In this document: piece by piece, positions 1 through 5,994 of the stretch
How positions within the stretch are numbered: position 1 is the first letter of the stretch
Layout: each line of letters opens with the position of its first letter
From: an uncultured Prevotella sp.
GTDB lineage: Bacteria; Bacteroidota; Bacteroidia; Bacteroidales; Bacteroidaceae
NCBI GenBank assembly: GCA_947072805.1
Contig: CAMTJK010000023.1
Coordinates: 1-20,908 of the forward strand
DNA length: 20,908 nt
Direction of reading: 5' to 3'
The notes under the pieces: generated by a model
What the model was told of the DNA's origin: nothing
Databases searched by the model: none
What the model saw: the letters and a program-made list of their open reading frames with translations, nothing else
Translations under genes and position numbers: made by a program

Positions 1-368
1 TTCGACGATATCGCGATGCCGTAAAAGCTATATCGCAATGAGCTAACGTACGTAATCGTAAACCGATGAAATGGTATTAAATCGCAAAACGCGTAACTTG
101 CTGACTATCAGCGCTCCCTATTTGAGAGTAAAAACGCCAAATTTCGCGTCGTAGGTTACAAATCGAGATTTGGATGCCTATTAACACACGTTAAAGTAAA
201 CATTTTTCATAAAAGTAAATAAATGTTATACGTGTTATTTCGCAGTGCGGTTCGTGGTGGATATTTCCCGTAAGATTTTCTTGACAATAAGCCGAAAACA
301 ACTAAAATGTTTGGGGGAAATTGCCATATTGTACGTAATATATATAAGTGAAAAAACCAAGTTAGTAT
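1..368. other. Non-coding region upstream of the xylose operon
   Basis: No complete gene is visible. The first 24 bases, read in frame 1, give FDDIAMP followed by a stop, which could be the end of an upstream plus-strand gene but is too short to call. The region is AT-rich and holds a 10-bp hairpin (137-173), an inverted pair of TAACAC-containing motifs (182-193 and 227-237), and a weak promoter-like pair: TTG at 281-283 and AATGTTTG at 306-313, one base off TAnnTTTG. In some Bacteroides, xyl genes sit beside a NUDIX-domain xylose regulator; whether one lies just outside this window cannot be seen. Confidence 0.5.
182..237. promoter_or_regulatory. Candidate operator pair upstream of xylB
   Basis: The motif TAACACACGTTA at 182-193 reappears in inverted and slightly altered form as TATACGTGTTA at 227-237, whose reverse complement is TAACACGTATA. 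Between them lie AACATTT (199-205) and AAATGTT (221-227), also inverted to each other. The dyad sits about 130 bases before the xylB start. A binding site for a local xylose repressor is an inference from symmetry and position only. Confidence 0.3.
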
Positions 369-1868
369 ATGGCAAACAGATATTTATTGGGATTTGATGT
401 CGGGAGCAGTTCGGTCAAGGCATCATTGGTAAATGCAGATAACGGCAAGTGTGTGGTATCGGCCTTCTATCCGGAACGCGAAGCCCCCATACTGGCAGTG
501 AAAGCCGGATGGGCGGAGCAGGACCCGCAGATGTGGTGGGACAACGCCAAGCTAAGCTTGCGCAAGATAATGACAGAAGCAGGCGTGAAAGGCGAGGATA
601 TAAAAGCCATCGGCATATCTTATCAGATGCATGGACTGGTGTGCGTAGACAAGAACCTGAAGCCGCTGCGCCCGTCGATAATATGGTGCGACTCGCGCGC
701 CGTGCCCTATGGCGAAAAGGCTTTCCACGACCTGGGAGCAGAACAGTGCCTTAGCCACCTGCTCAACTCTCCGGGCAACTTCACGGCAGCCAAGCTGGCG
801 TGGGTAAAAGAGAACGAGCCGGAGCTATATGGTAAGATATTCAAGATAATGCTGCCGGGAGACTATCTCGCACTGCGCCTAAGCGGCACGCCAAACACTA
901 CCGTGAGCGGTCTGAGCGAGGGCATGTTCTGGGACTTCAAGAACAACAAGGTGGCAGACTTCCTTATGGACTACTACGGATTTGACAGCTCGCTCATATC
1001 CGACATAGTGCCCACGTTCAGCGTACAGGCACAGGTGTCGGCAGAAGCTGCCGCCGAGACAGGACTGAAGGAGGGCACGCCCATAACATACCGAGCCGGC
1101 GACCAGCCTAACAATGCGCTGAGCCTCAATGTGTTCAACCCGGGCGAGATAGCATCGACGGCAGGCACGTCGGGCGTAGTGTATGGAGTGCTGGGCGATG
1201 TGAACTACGACAAGAAGAGCCGCGTGAACACGTTTGCACATGTGAACCACAGCGACGAGCAGACACGCCTCGGTGTGCTGCTCTGCATAAACGGCACGGG
1301 AATATTAAACGCCTGGGTGCGCCGCACGGTGGCTCCCGAAGGTATAAGCTATGCCGACATGAATGTGCTCACGGACAATGTGCCCATAGGCAGCGAGGGC
1401 GTAACAGTGATTCCGTTCGGAAACGGAGCCGAGCGAGTGCTCGAAAACCGGGAGATAGAATGCTCGATAAACGGCATCAACTTCAACAAGCATACAAAGG
1501 CGCACATCGTAAGGGCTGCACAGGAAGGTATAGTGTTCAGTTTCTGCTACGGCATGGAGGTGATGCAGCAAATGGGTATGGACATACACAAGATTCACGC
1601 CGGAAAGGCAAACATGTTCTTGAGCCCGCTCTTCCGCGACACACTTGCAGGAGTAAGCGGAGCAACCATAGAACTGTATGATACCGACGGCAGCGTGGGA
1701 GCAGCCAAGGGAGCGGGAATAGGAGCCGGAATATACAAGGACAACAACGAGGCTTTCGCTACACTCGACAAGCTGCAGGTGATAGAACCGGACGAAGCTC
1801 ATCGCGCCGACTATCTGAACGCATATGCACGATGGAAAGATGCACTTAACAGACAGAATAATATTTAA
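369..1868 (+). CDS. xylB: Xylulokinase (FGGY carbohydrate kinase family)
   Basis: Phosphorylates D-xylulose to D-xylulose 5-phosphate with ATP in the cytoplasm, feeding the pentose phosphate pathway. The 499 residues match the usual length of the family. The N-terminal phosphate-binding motif FDVGSSSVKASL lies at residues 9-20, the substrate-binding YQMHGLV segment at 85-91, and the FGGY-type catalytic aspartate in YRAGDQPNNA at D245. A glycine-rich GAAKGAGIGAG stretch lies near the C-terminus. The ATG at 369 has no Shine-Dalgarno site, as is normal for Bacteroidetes. The next gene, xylose isomerase, starts 20 bases after the stop, so the two are surely co-transcribed and catalyse consecutive steps, which supports xylulokinase over other FGGY kinases. 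Confidence 0.96.
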   Translation: MANRYLLGFDVGSSSVKASLVNADNGKCVVSAFYPEREAPILAVKAGWAEQDPQMWWDNAKLSLRKIMTEAGVKGEDIKAIGISYQMHGLVCVDKNLKPLRPSIIWCDSRAVPYGEKAFHDLGAEQCLSHLLNSPGNFTAAKLAWVKENEPELYGKIFKIMLPGDYLALRLSGTPNTTVSGLSEGMFWDFKNNKVADFLMDYYGFDSSLISDIVPTFSVQAQVSAEAAAETGLKEGTPITYRAGDQPNNALSLNVFNPGEIASTAGTSGVVYGVLGDVNYDKKSRVNTFAHVNHSDEQTRLGVLLCINGTGILNAWVRRTVAPEGISYADMNVLTDNVPIGSEGVTVIPFGNGAERVLENREIECSINGINFNKHTKAHIVRAAQEGIVFSFCYGMEVMQQMGMDIHKIHAGKANMFLSPLFRDTLAGVSGATIELYDTDGSVGAAKGAGIGAGIYKDNNEAFATLDKLQVIEPDEAHRADYLNAYARWKDALNRQNNI

Positions 1869-1888
1869 ACCTTTAAAAAAAATAGATT

Positions 1889-3205
1889 ATGGCAAAAGAG
1901 TATTTTCCGCAAATAGGAAAGATTCCTTTCGAAGGACCAGAGAGTAAGAACGTATTGGCTTTCCACTACTACAACCCCGAGCAGGTGGTTATGGGAAAGA
2001 CCATGAAAGAATGGCTGCGCTTTGCAATGGCCTGGTGGCACACACTCGGCGGCGCATCGGGAGACCAGTTTGGCGGTCAGACACGCAGCTATGAGTGGGA
2101 CAAGGCAGAATGTGCCGTTCAGCGTGCAAAGGACAAGATGGACGCCGGCTTCGAAATAATGCAGAAGCTGGGCATCGAGTACTATTGCTTCCACGATACC
2201 GACCTCGTTGAAGAGGGCGCTACAGTAGAGGAGTATGAGGCTCGCATGAAAGCAATTACCGACTACGCAAAGGAAAGAATGGCTGAAACCGGACTGAAGC
2301 TGCTTTGGGGTACGGCTAACGTATTCGGAAACAAGCGCTATATGAACGGTGCTGCCACAAACCCGGACTTCGACGTCGTTGCACGTGCAGGCGTACAGAT
2401 AAAGAACGCTATCGACGCAACAATAAAGCTCGGCGGACAGAACTATGTGTTCTGGGGTGGAAGAGAGGGCTACATGAGCTTGCTCAACACTCAGATGCAG
2501 CGCGAGAAGGACCACCTTGCAAAGATGCTTACCGCAGCACGCGACTACGCTCGTGCAAAGGGATTCAAGGGCACTTTCCTCATCGAACCGAAACCGATGG
2601 AGCCCACAAAGCATCAGTATGACGTAGACACGGAGACTGTAATAGGATTCCTCCGCGCCAACGGTCTCGACAAGGACTTCAAGGTGAACATCGAAGTAAA
2701 CCACGCCACTTTGGCAGGTCACACCTTCGAGCACGAACTGGCTGTTGCTGTAGACAACGGCATGCTCGGCTCTATCGACGCAAACCGCGGTGATGCACAG
2801 AACGGATGGGATACAGACCAGTTCCCGATAGACAACTACGAACTGACACAGGCTATGCTCCAGGTTATCCGCAACGGCGGTCTGGGCACAGGCGGTTCAA
2901 ACTTCGATGCAAAACTGCGTCGTAACTCGACAGATCCCGAGGACATCTTCATCGCTCACATCAGCGGTATGGATGCAATGGCACGCGCCCTTCTCAATGC
3001 TGCTGCCATTATCGAGGAAAGCGAACTGCCCGCAATGCTGAAAGAGCGTTACGCAAGCTTCGACAGCGGTATTGGTAAGGACTTTGAGGACGGCAAACTG
3101 AGCCTTGAGCAGATTTACGAGTACGGCAAGAAGGTTGAAGAGCCCAAGCAGACCAGCGGCAAGCAGGAGAAATACGAGACAATCGTTGCTCTCTATACAA
3201 AGTAA
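1889..3205 (+). CDS. xylA: Xylose isomerase
   Basis: Interconverts D-xylose and D-xylulose, a metal-dependent cytoplasmic step that supplies the xylulokinase encoded just upstream. The 438 residues are typical of the longer class II xylose isomerases. Visible landmarks are the catalytic pair in FHDTD (H102 and D105), metal ligands E233 in LIEPKPMEPT, E269 and H272 in NIEVNHATLAGH, and the second metal cluster in IDANRGDAQNGWDTD (D297, D308, D310). All expected active-site residues are present. The gene is the second of a two-gene operon. No xylose transporter follows; the next feature is a strong inverted repeat and then a convergent ribosomal-protein operon, so uptake must be encoded elsewhere. 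Confidence 0.97.
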   Translation: MAKEYFPQIGKIPFEGPESKNVLAFHYYNPEQVVMGKTMKEWLRFAMAWWHTLGGASGDQFGGQTRSYEWDKAECAVQRAKDKMDAGFEIMQKLGIEYYCFHDTDLVEEGATVEEYEARMKAITDYAKERMAETGLKLLWGTANVFGNKRYMNGAATNPDFDVVARAGVQIKNAIDATIKLGGQNYVFWGGREGYMSLLNTQMQREKDHLAKMLTAARDYARAKGFKGTFLIEPKPMEPTKHQYDVDTETVIGFLRANGLDKDFKVNIEVNHATLAGHTFEHELAVAVDNGMLGSIDANRGDAQNGWDTDQFPIDNYELTQAMLQVIRNGGLGTGGSNFDAKLRRNSTDPEDIFIAHISGMDAMARALLNAAAIIEESELPAMLKERYASFDSGIGKDFEDGKLSLEQIYEYGKKVEEPKQTSGKQEKYETIVALYTK

Positions 3206-3260
3206 TGCCGATATACAAATATAGAATCAAGTCTGTTTCAAAAGCTTGATTTTACATAAA

Positions 3261-3300
3261 AAGCAGCTCCGTTGAAGTTTCGTCTCCAACGGAGCTGCTT
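3261..3300 (+). terminator. Probable terminator hairpin after xylA
   Basis: AAGCAGCTCCGTTG (3261-3274) pairs perfectly with CAACGGAGCTGCTT (3287-3300) around a 12-base loop. The plus-strand side ends in only two T's before GCGTTATTCC. The run of A's at 3258-3262 would give a U-tract on the minus strand. It lies 55 bases past the xylA stop between convergent operons, so it may act in both directions. Confidence 0.6.
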
Positions 3301-3373
3301 GCGTTATTCCTCATTACAGTTCGTTCCACTCTTATACTTCCAAGCCTTTTTCTCCCCTTTTCACACGCATTTA

Positions 3374-3438
3374 TCTTAGTTTCCCTCGTGTCTTTTTATC
3401 GTTTCCATTGCTCTTTTCTTAGTTTCCCTCGTGTCTTT
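3374..3438. repeat. Two copies of a 22-base direct repeat
   Basis: The sequence beginning TCTTAGTTTCCCTCGTGTCT occurs at 3374-3395 and again, identical over 22 bases, at 3417-3438, with a 43-base period. Both copies are followed by a similar T-rich TTATCG segment. The repeat lies in a pyrimidine-rich gap between two operons. No function can be assigned. Confidence 0.7.
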
Positions 3439-3532
3439 ATCGGCTGTTTGCAGTCTTCATATACGTTGTTTAAATGCTAATGAGAGTAGTATGACGTTAA
3501 TTCCAGACACGTATATAAGTGTGGCTTATGAT

Positions 3533-3566
3533 AAAAAAATCCCGGTCACGCAGTGTAACCGGGATT
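3533..3566 (-). terminator. Terminator of the rpsF-rpsR-rplI operon
   Basis: AATCCCGGT (3538-3546) pairs with ACCGGGATT (3558-3566), and an inner CAC/GTG pair extends the stem. On the minus strand the hairpin runs directly into a U-tract, seen as the A run at 3533-3539. It lies 36 bases past the rplI stop, the classic form of an intrinsic terminator. Confidence 0.85.
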
Positions 3567-3602
3567 AATTGTATAATAAAATATGATGTGCTTTACAGCT
3601 GA

Positions 3603-4148
3603 TTATTCTGCAGCGGGAGTTTCTTCAACTTCTGTGGCAACAGTTTCTTCTGCAACAGGTGCTTCAACTGCTTCTTTTGCTTCCTCTACAGGAGCTTCAG
3701 CCTTGGCATTTTCGTCAACAACCTTTACAGGAACTTCAACAGTTACCTCCTTGTGGAAGTGGATTGTAGCAACGAAGTCACCGACAGTCTTGATGTCACG
3801 CATTACGATAATCTTGCGATCGATGTCGTGACCGAGCTTCTTCAGTTCTTCAGCAACGTGAGCTGCATTTACAGAACCGTATGTAACGCCGGTAGCACTA
3901 ACCTTAACGGGGATAGTGAGAGCTACGCCGTTGAGAGCCTCTGCCTTCTTTTCTGCATCAGCCTTGATGGCAGCGAGCTTGTGAGCCTGCTGCTTCAGAT
4001 TCTCGGCGAGAACCTTCTTTGCTGACGGAGAAGCGATAACAGCTTTGCCTGTAGGGATGAGATAGTTACGACCGTAACCGGATTTCACGTTCACTATATC
4101 GTTCTTGAATCCCAGACCGATAATATCTTCTTTCAGTATAATTTCCAT
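3603..4148 (-). CDS. rplI: 50S ribosomal protein L9 with acidic C-terminal extension
   Basis: Binds 23S rRNA at the base of the L1 stalk and helps maintain reading frame. The N-terminal RNA-binding domain shows the family signature GLGFKNDIVNVKSGYGRNYL (11-30), followed by the long connecting helix (about 41-75) and the C-terminal domain ending near residue 144. Typical L9 is about 148 residues; this one has 181. The extra ~37 residues (145-181) are almost only Ala, Glu, Val, Pro, Thr and Lys, with repeated EAPVEE-like units, and look disordered and acidic. It is the last gene of rpsF-rpsR-rplI, 16 bases after rpsR, and is preceded by a strong Shine-Dalgarno sequence at 4155-4163. Confidence 0.97.
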   Translation of the reverse strand: MEIILKEDIIGLGFKNDIVNVKSGYGRNYLIPTGKAVIASPSAKKVLAENLKQQAHKLAAIKADAEKKAEALNGVALTIPVKVSATGVTYGSVNAAHVAEELKKLGHDIDRKIIVMRDIKTVGDFVATIHFHKEVTVEVPVKVVDENAKAEAPVEEAKEAVEAPVAEETVATEVEETPAAE

Positions 4149-4154
4149 GTCTGT

Positions 4155-4163
4155 CTCCTCCTT
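4155..4163 (-). promoter_or_regulatory. Strong Shine-Dalgarno site of rplI
   Basis: Read on the minus strand the sequence is AAGGAGGAG, six bases before the rplI ATG. Most genes in this window show no such site, and Bacteroidetes generally rely little on it, so this one is unusual. It also confirms the rplI start. Confidence 0.75.
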
Positions 4164-4164
4164 A

Positions 4165-4431
4165 TTATTTCATCAAGTCTGTTACGTACGGCAGAAGGGC
4201 TATCTGGCGTGCGCGCTTGACAGCCTGAGCTACTCGGCGCTGATATTTCAGTGAAGTTCCAGTGATACGACGAGGAAGAATCTTTCCCTGTTCGTTGAGG
4301 AATTTCTTCAAAAATTCAGGATCCTTGTAGTCGATATACTTGATTCCGCTCTTCTTGAAACGGCAATACTTTTTCTTCTTTGTGTCCACTGACGGTGGAG
4401 TCAAATATCTGATTTCTGATTCTTGTGCCAT
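4165..4431 (-). CDS. rpsR: 30S ribosomal protein S18
   Basis: Small-subunit protein that pairs with S6 on the platform of the 30S subunit. The 88 residues show the S18 core: the basic CRFKKSGIKYIDYKD segment (23-37), the LPRRITGTSLKYQRRVAQAVKRAR motif typical of the family (about 53-76), and the C-terminal IALLPY. The N-terminus is slightly longer than in Escherichia coli. It is the middle gene of the operon, starting 3 bases after the rpsF stop, with GAGGAGG at 4440-4446 (minus strand) eight bases before its ATG, inside the 3' end of rpsF. The tight spacing suggests coupled translation, fitting the 1:1 S6-S18 complex. Confidence 0.97.
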   Translation of the reverse strand: MAQESEIRYLTPPSVDTKKKKYCRFKKSGIKYIDYKDPEFLKKFLNEQGKILPRRITGTSLKYQRRVAQAVKRARQIALLPYVTDLMK

Positions 4432-4434
4432 AGC

Positions 4435-4779
4435 TTAAGCCTCCTCTTTTTTACCTAATTTGCTTCTTCTCTTTTCAGCATACTGTGCAGCATACTTGTC
4501 GAGTTTCACTGTCATGTAACGGATTACTTTCTCGTCGCGGCGGTAAGCAACTTCGAGAGTTTTCACGATTGTTGGCTCTGCCTTGAATTCCACCAAGCAG
4601 TAGAAGCCTGTGGATTTCTTCTGGATAGCATAAGCCATTTTCTTCAATCCCCAGGTCTCTTCGTTCAGGATTTCTGCACCATTATCGGTGAGAACCTTCT
4701 TGAATTTAGCGACCGTTTCCTTCATCTGATCATCAGACAAAACGGGAGTCAAAATGAAAACGGTTTCGTATTGATTCAT
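4435..4779 (-). CDS. rpsF: 30S ribosomal protein S6
   Basis: Partner of S18 on the 30S platform. The 114 residues match the bacterial S6 length. The start MNQYETVFILTPVLSDDQ is the first beta strand and helix of the ferredoxin-like fold, the WGLKKMAYAIQKKSTGFY segment (43-60) is the family's most conserved stretch, and YRRDEKVIRYMTVKLD (79-94) follows. The C-terminus is a short basic and acidic tail (KRRSKLGKKEEA). It is the first gene of rpsF-rpsR-rplI. The leader is short (about 35-40 bases), and a good Bacteroidetes promoter lies at 4824-4855 on the minus strand. Confidence 0.97.
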   Translation of the reverse strand: MNQYETVFILTPVLSDDQMKETVAKFKKVLTDNGAEILNEETWGLKKMAYAIQKKSTGFYCLVEFKAEPTIVKTLEVAYRRDEKVIRYMTVKLDKYAAQYAEKRRSKLGKKEEA

Positions 4780-4823
4780 ACTGTTTTGAATAAAAATAAA
4801 TAGTTATTTGCAAAATTGCGGTG

Positions 4824-4855
4824 CAAAGGTACTCCTTTTTCTTGACTCTGCCAAA
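4824..4855 (-). promoter_or_regulatory. Promoter of rpsF-rpsR-rplI
   Basis: On the minus strand the -7 box is TACCTTTG (4831-4824), a full match to TAnnTTTG, with TTTG at 4855-4852 as the -33 box and 20 bases between them. It overlaps the divergent promoter of the small membrane-protein gene. Confidence 0.8.
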
Positions 4856-4872
4856 TTATTTTACTAATTTTG
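4842..4872 (+). promoter_or_regulatory. Promoter of the small membrane-protein gene
   Basis: The -7 box TAATTTTG (4865-4872) fully matches TAnnTTTG. TTG at 4842-4844 lies 20 bases upstream as the -33 box. The ATG at 4893 follows about 20 bases later, leaving a very short leader. The -33 boxes of this promoter and the rpsF promoter interleave. Confidence 0.65.
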
Positions 4873-4892
4873 CCGCGAAATAACGTGATTTG

Positions 4893-5072
4893 ATGAAGAA
4901 ATACAAGTGCTTTTCGGGTCTTTTCCTGATATTTGCTGGCGTGCTTACGCTTTTGTCGTGCATGCTTCCGCATAATGGCAGTGTGAATGTGCGCCTTTTT
5001 CTCGGCGGCTGTTGCGTTGTTGCAGGTGTGATTATGCAAATTCGCATAATGAAGAATGGCAGTAAGTATTGA
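4893..5072 (+). CDS. Small two-helix membrane protein, function unknown
   Basis: A 59-residue protein that I do not recognise. It begins MKKYKCFSGLFLIF and shows two hydrophobic segments, about residues 8-25 (ending LLSCML) and 34-50 (LFLGGCCVVAGVIMQ), joined by a short polar turn with PHNGS. The C-terminus is basic (RIMKNGSKY). A single-pass lipoprotein reading (LTLLSC) is possible but less likely because the second segment is also hydrophobic. The ATG at 4893 is chosen over a TTG just before it. A well-matched promoter and short leader directly upstream make it credible as a real gene despite its size. It is divergent from rpsF and convergent with the next gene. Confidence 0.6.
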   Translation: MKKYKCFSGLFLIFAGVLTLLSCMLPHNGSVNVRLFLGGCCVVAGVIMQIRIMKNGSKY

Positions 5073-5102
5073 GGGGAAAGGCAATTATGGTGTGGATTGT
5101 CT

Positions 5103-5122
5103 GCTATATATAATGGTATAGC
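5103..5122. terminator. Small AT-rich hairpin between convergent genes
   Basis: GCTATA (5103-5108) and TATAGC (5117-5122) form a 6-bp stem with an 8-base loop in the 60-base gap between two convergent genes. No U-tract follows on either strand, so its role as a terminator is uncertain. Confidence 0.25.
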
Positions 5123-5132
5123 TGTGTAAGGT

Positions 5133-5474
5133 TTATGGAAACAAGTCGAGTGACAAGTCGGGTGGGGTAGTTGGTGCTACTTCTGTGTCTTCTTGTTTGT
5201 TTTCCTGAAACTCAAGCATAAGTTGTTTTGCGTCATCCGAGTTGTTGGTATTCAGTCGGTAGTATCCTCGTTTTCCGGTCCTTTCGACGAGAGCTTGTCG
5301 TGATTTTGAATTTCGCAGCAGAAACTGTTGTACGGCTTTGTGTATTTCGGTAAGGTCGGGAGTGGAGAAGAGAGTGCAGTTCCGGTTGTAGATATGTGTG
5401 GCGAGATTCTGCACGCTTATCCCTTGCTCTCCTGTTTCCGATAGGATTGCCAGTATTTGTCTGCCGTATTCCAT
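5133..5474 (-). CDS. Hypothetical protein with a winged-helix-like region
   Basis: A 113-residue protein of unknown function. The first ~75 residues look like a compact winged-helix domain: a helix (RQILAILSETGEQGISVQNLATHIYN), a second helical part (DLTEIHKAVQQFLLRNSKS) and a closing hairpin ending in VERTGKRGYYRLN. This layout resembles HARE-HTH and similar DNA- or protein-binding modules, but that is inference. The remainder (76-113) is acidic and Pro/Thr-rich, ends SLDLFP, and is probably disordered. It sits just after the terminator of the neighbouring winged-helix gene, so it must rely on readthrough or on an internal promoter that I cannot see. Confidence 0.7.
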   Translation of the reverse strand: MEYGRQILAILSETGEQGISVQNLATHIYNRNCTLFSTPDLTEIHKAVQQFLLRNSKSRQALVERTGKRGYYRLNTNNSDDAKQLMLEFQENKQEDTEVAPTTPPDLSLDLFP

Positions 5475-5495
5475 TGGTTTTTATTTGCTGTTTAC

Positions 5496-5533
5496 AAAAA
5501 AAGACCGGTAAAACGTTATGTGTTACCGGCCTT
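5496..5533 (-). terminator. Terminator after the DUF2582-type gene
   Basis: AAGACCGGTAA (5501-5511) pairs with TTACCGGCCTT (5523-5533). The only imperfect pair becomes a G-U wobble when read on the minus strand, and the A run at 5496-5502 gives a minus-strand U-tract. It lies 21 bases beyond the gene's stop. Confidence 0.8.
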
Positions 5534-5554
5534 TTAGTATTTTACATTCAAAAA

Positions 5555-5851
5555 TTAAGCCAATACAATTTTGTCTTCAGCCTGAATGATTTTGCCTTCC
5601 TTGAAGAGCCAGCCCATACCGAGCAGAGTTTCTTCTTCGCTGATGTTTGCAGCCTTAGCGATTTCCTTGATGCTAAGTGCTTTTTCTGCTGCTGCCAATG
5701 CCTGATAAACATCTCCTGCCTTAAAGCCAACATTCTCTGCGTTGAGCACGAGTGTTGCTTTCTTTGCTGCCACGGTCTTCTTTGCGGGAGCCTTCTTGGG
5801 CTCTGCAGCCTTAACAGCTGTTTCCTTCTTTGTCGTTTTCTTTTCTGCCAT
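5555..5851 (-). CDS. Small winged-helix protein (DUF2582-like) with Lys/Ala-rich tail
   Basis: A 98-residue protein in two parts. Residues 1-33 are a Lys/Ala/Thr-rich tail (MAEKKTTKKETAVKAAEPKK and similar repeats) resembling histone H1-like and other basic nucleoid-binding tails. Residues 34-98 form a winged-helix domain recognisable as the DUF2582 type: NAENVGFKAGDVYQALA, then the likely recognition part LSIKEIAKAANISEEETLLGMGWLFKEGKI, then the wing QAEDKIVLA. The molecular role of this family is not established to my knowledge; DNA binding is inferred from the fold and charge. It is a monocistronic unit with its own promoter (5912-5942) and terminator (5496-5533). Confidence 0.85.
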   Translation of the reverse strand: MAEKKTTKKETAVKAAEPKKAPAKKTVAAKKATLVLNAENVGFKAGDVYQALAAAEKALSIKEIAKAANISEEETLLGMGWLFKEGKIIQAEDKIVLA

Positions 5852-5911
5852 AATAATGAAAAATAATACTCAAATTGAATGAATAATCATTCGTTTCTAT
5901 CATTTCGCTTG

Positions 5912-5942
5912 CAAAATTATGTGTTTTTTTGTTTTCAGCAAA
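5912..5942 (-). promoter_or_regulatory. Promoter of the DUF2582-type gene
   Basis: On the minus strand the -7 box is TAATTTTG (5919-5912), a full match to TAnnTTTG, with TTTG at 5942-5939 placed 19 bases upstream. The gene's ATG follows after a leader of roughly 55 bases. Confidence 0.75.
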
Positions 5943-5994
5943 AAAATATTCGCATTAAATTGATGATTATCAGGGCTTTTAAAGAAAAAGGCGT

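Larger units (their letters stand above)
3206..3602. other. Intergenic region between xylA and rplI
   Basis: No gene is supported here. The region separates two convergent operons and contains, in order, a 14-bp inverted repeat (3261-3300), a T- and C-rich stretch with two copies of a 22-base direct repeat (3374-3395 and 3417-3438), and the rplI-side terminator (3533-3566). Confidence 0.7.

Noticed and set aside
1..24. C-terminus of an upstream gene (FDDIAMP then stop)
   Set aside because: Seven codons are too few to tell a coding end from chance.
1865..2734. Minus-strand open frame of 289 codons opposite xylA
   Set aside because: It lies inside a fully supported xylA gene, its product is Cys/Leu/Val-rich without motifs, and it is explained by codon bias of the real gene.
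3261..3300. Attenuator or riboswitch after xylA
   Set aside because: A simple perfect hairpin between convergent operons is better explained as a terminator; no downstream plus-strand gene exists for it to control.
3583..3831. Ser/Thr/Ala-rich plus-strand frame
   Set aside because: Antisense of the repetitive acidic tail of L9; the low-complexity composition mirrors the GAA/GCT-rich codons of that tail.
4806..4828. S6:S18-binding leader RNA before rpsF
   Set aside because: TTTGCA and TGCAAA flank a CCG on the minus strand, reminiscent of the known S6:S18 leader motif, but the first arm overlaps the -7 box and would not be in the transcript.
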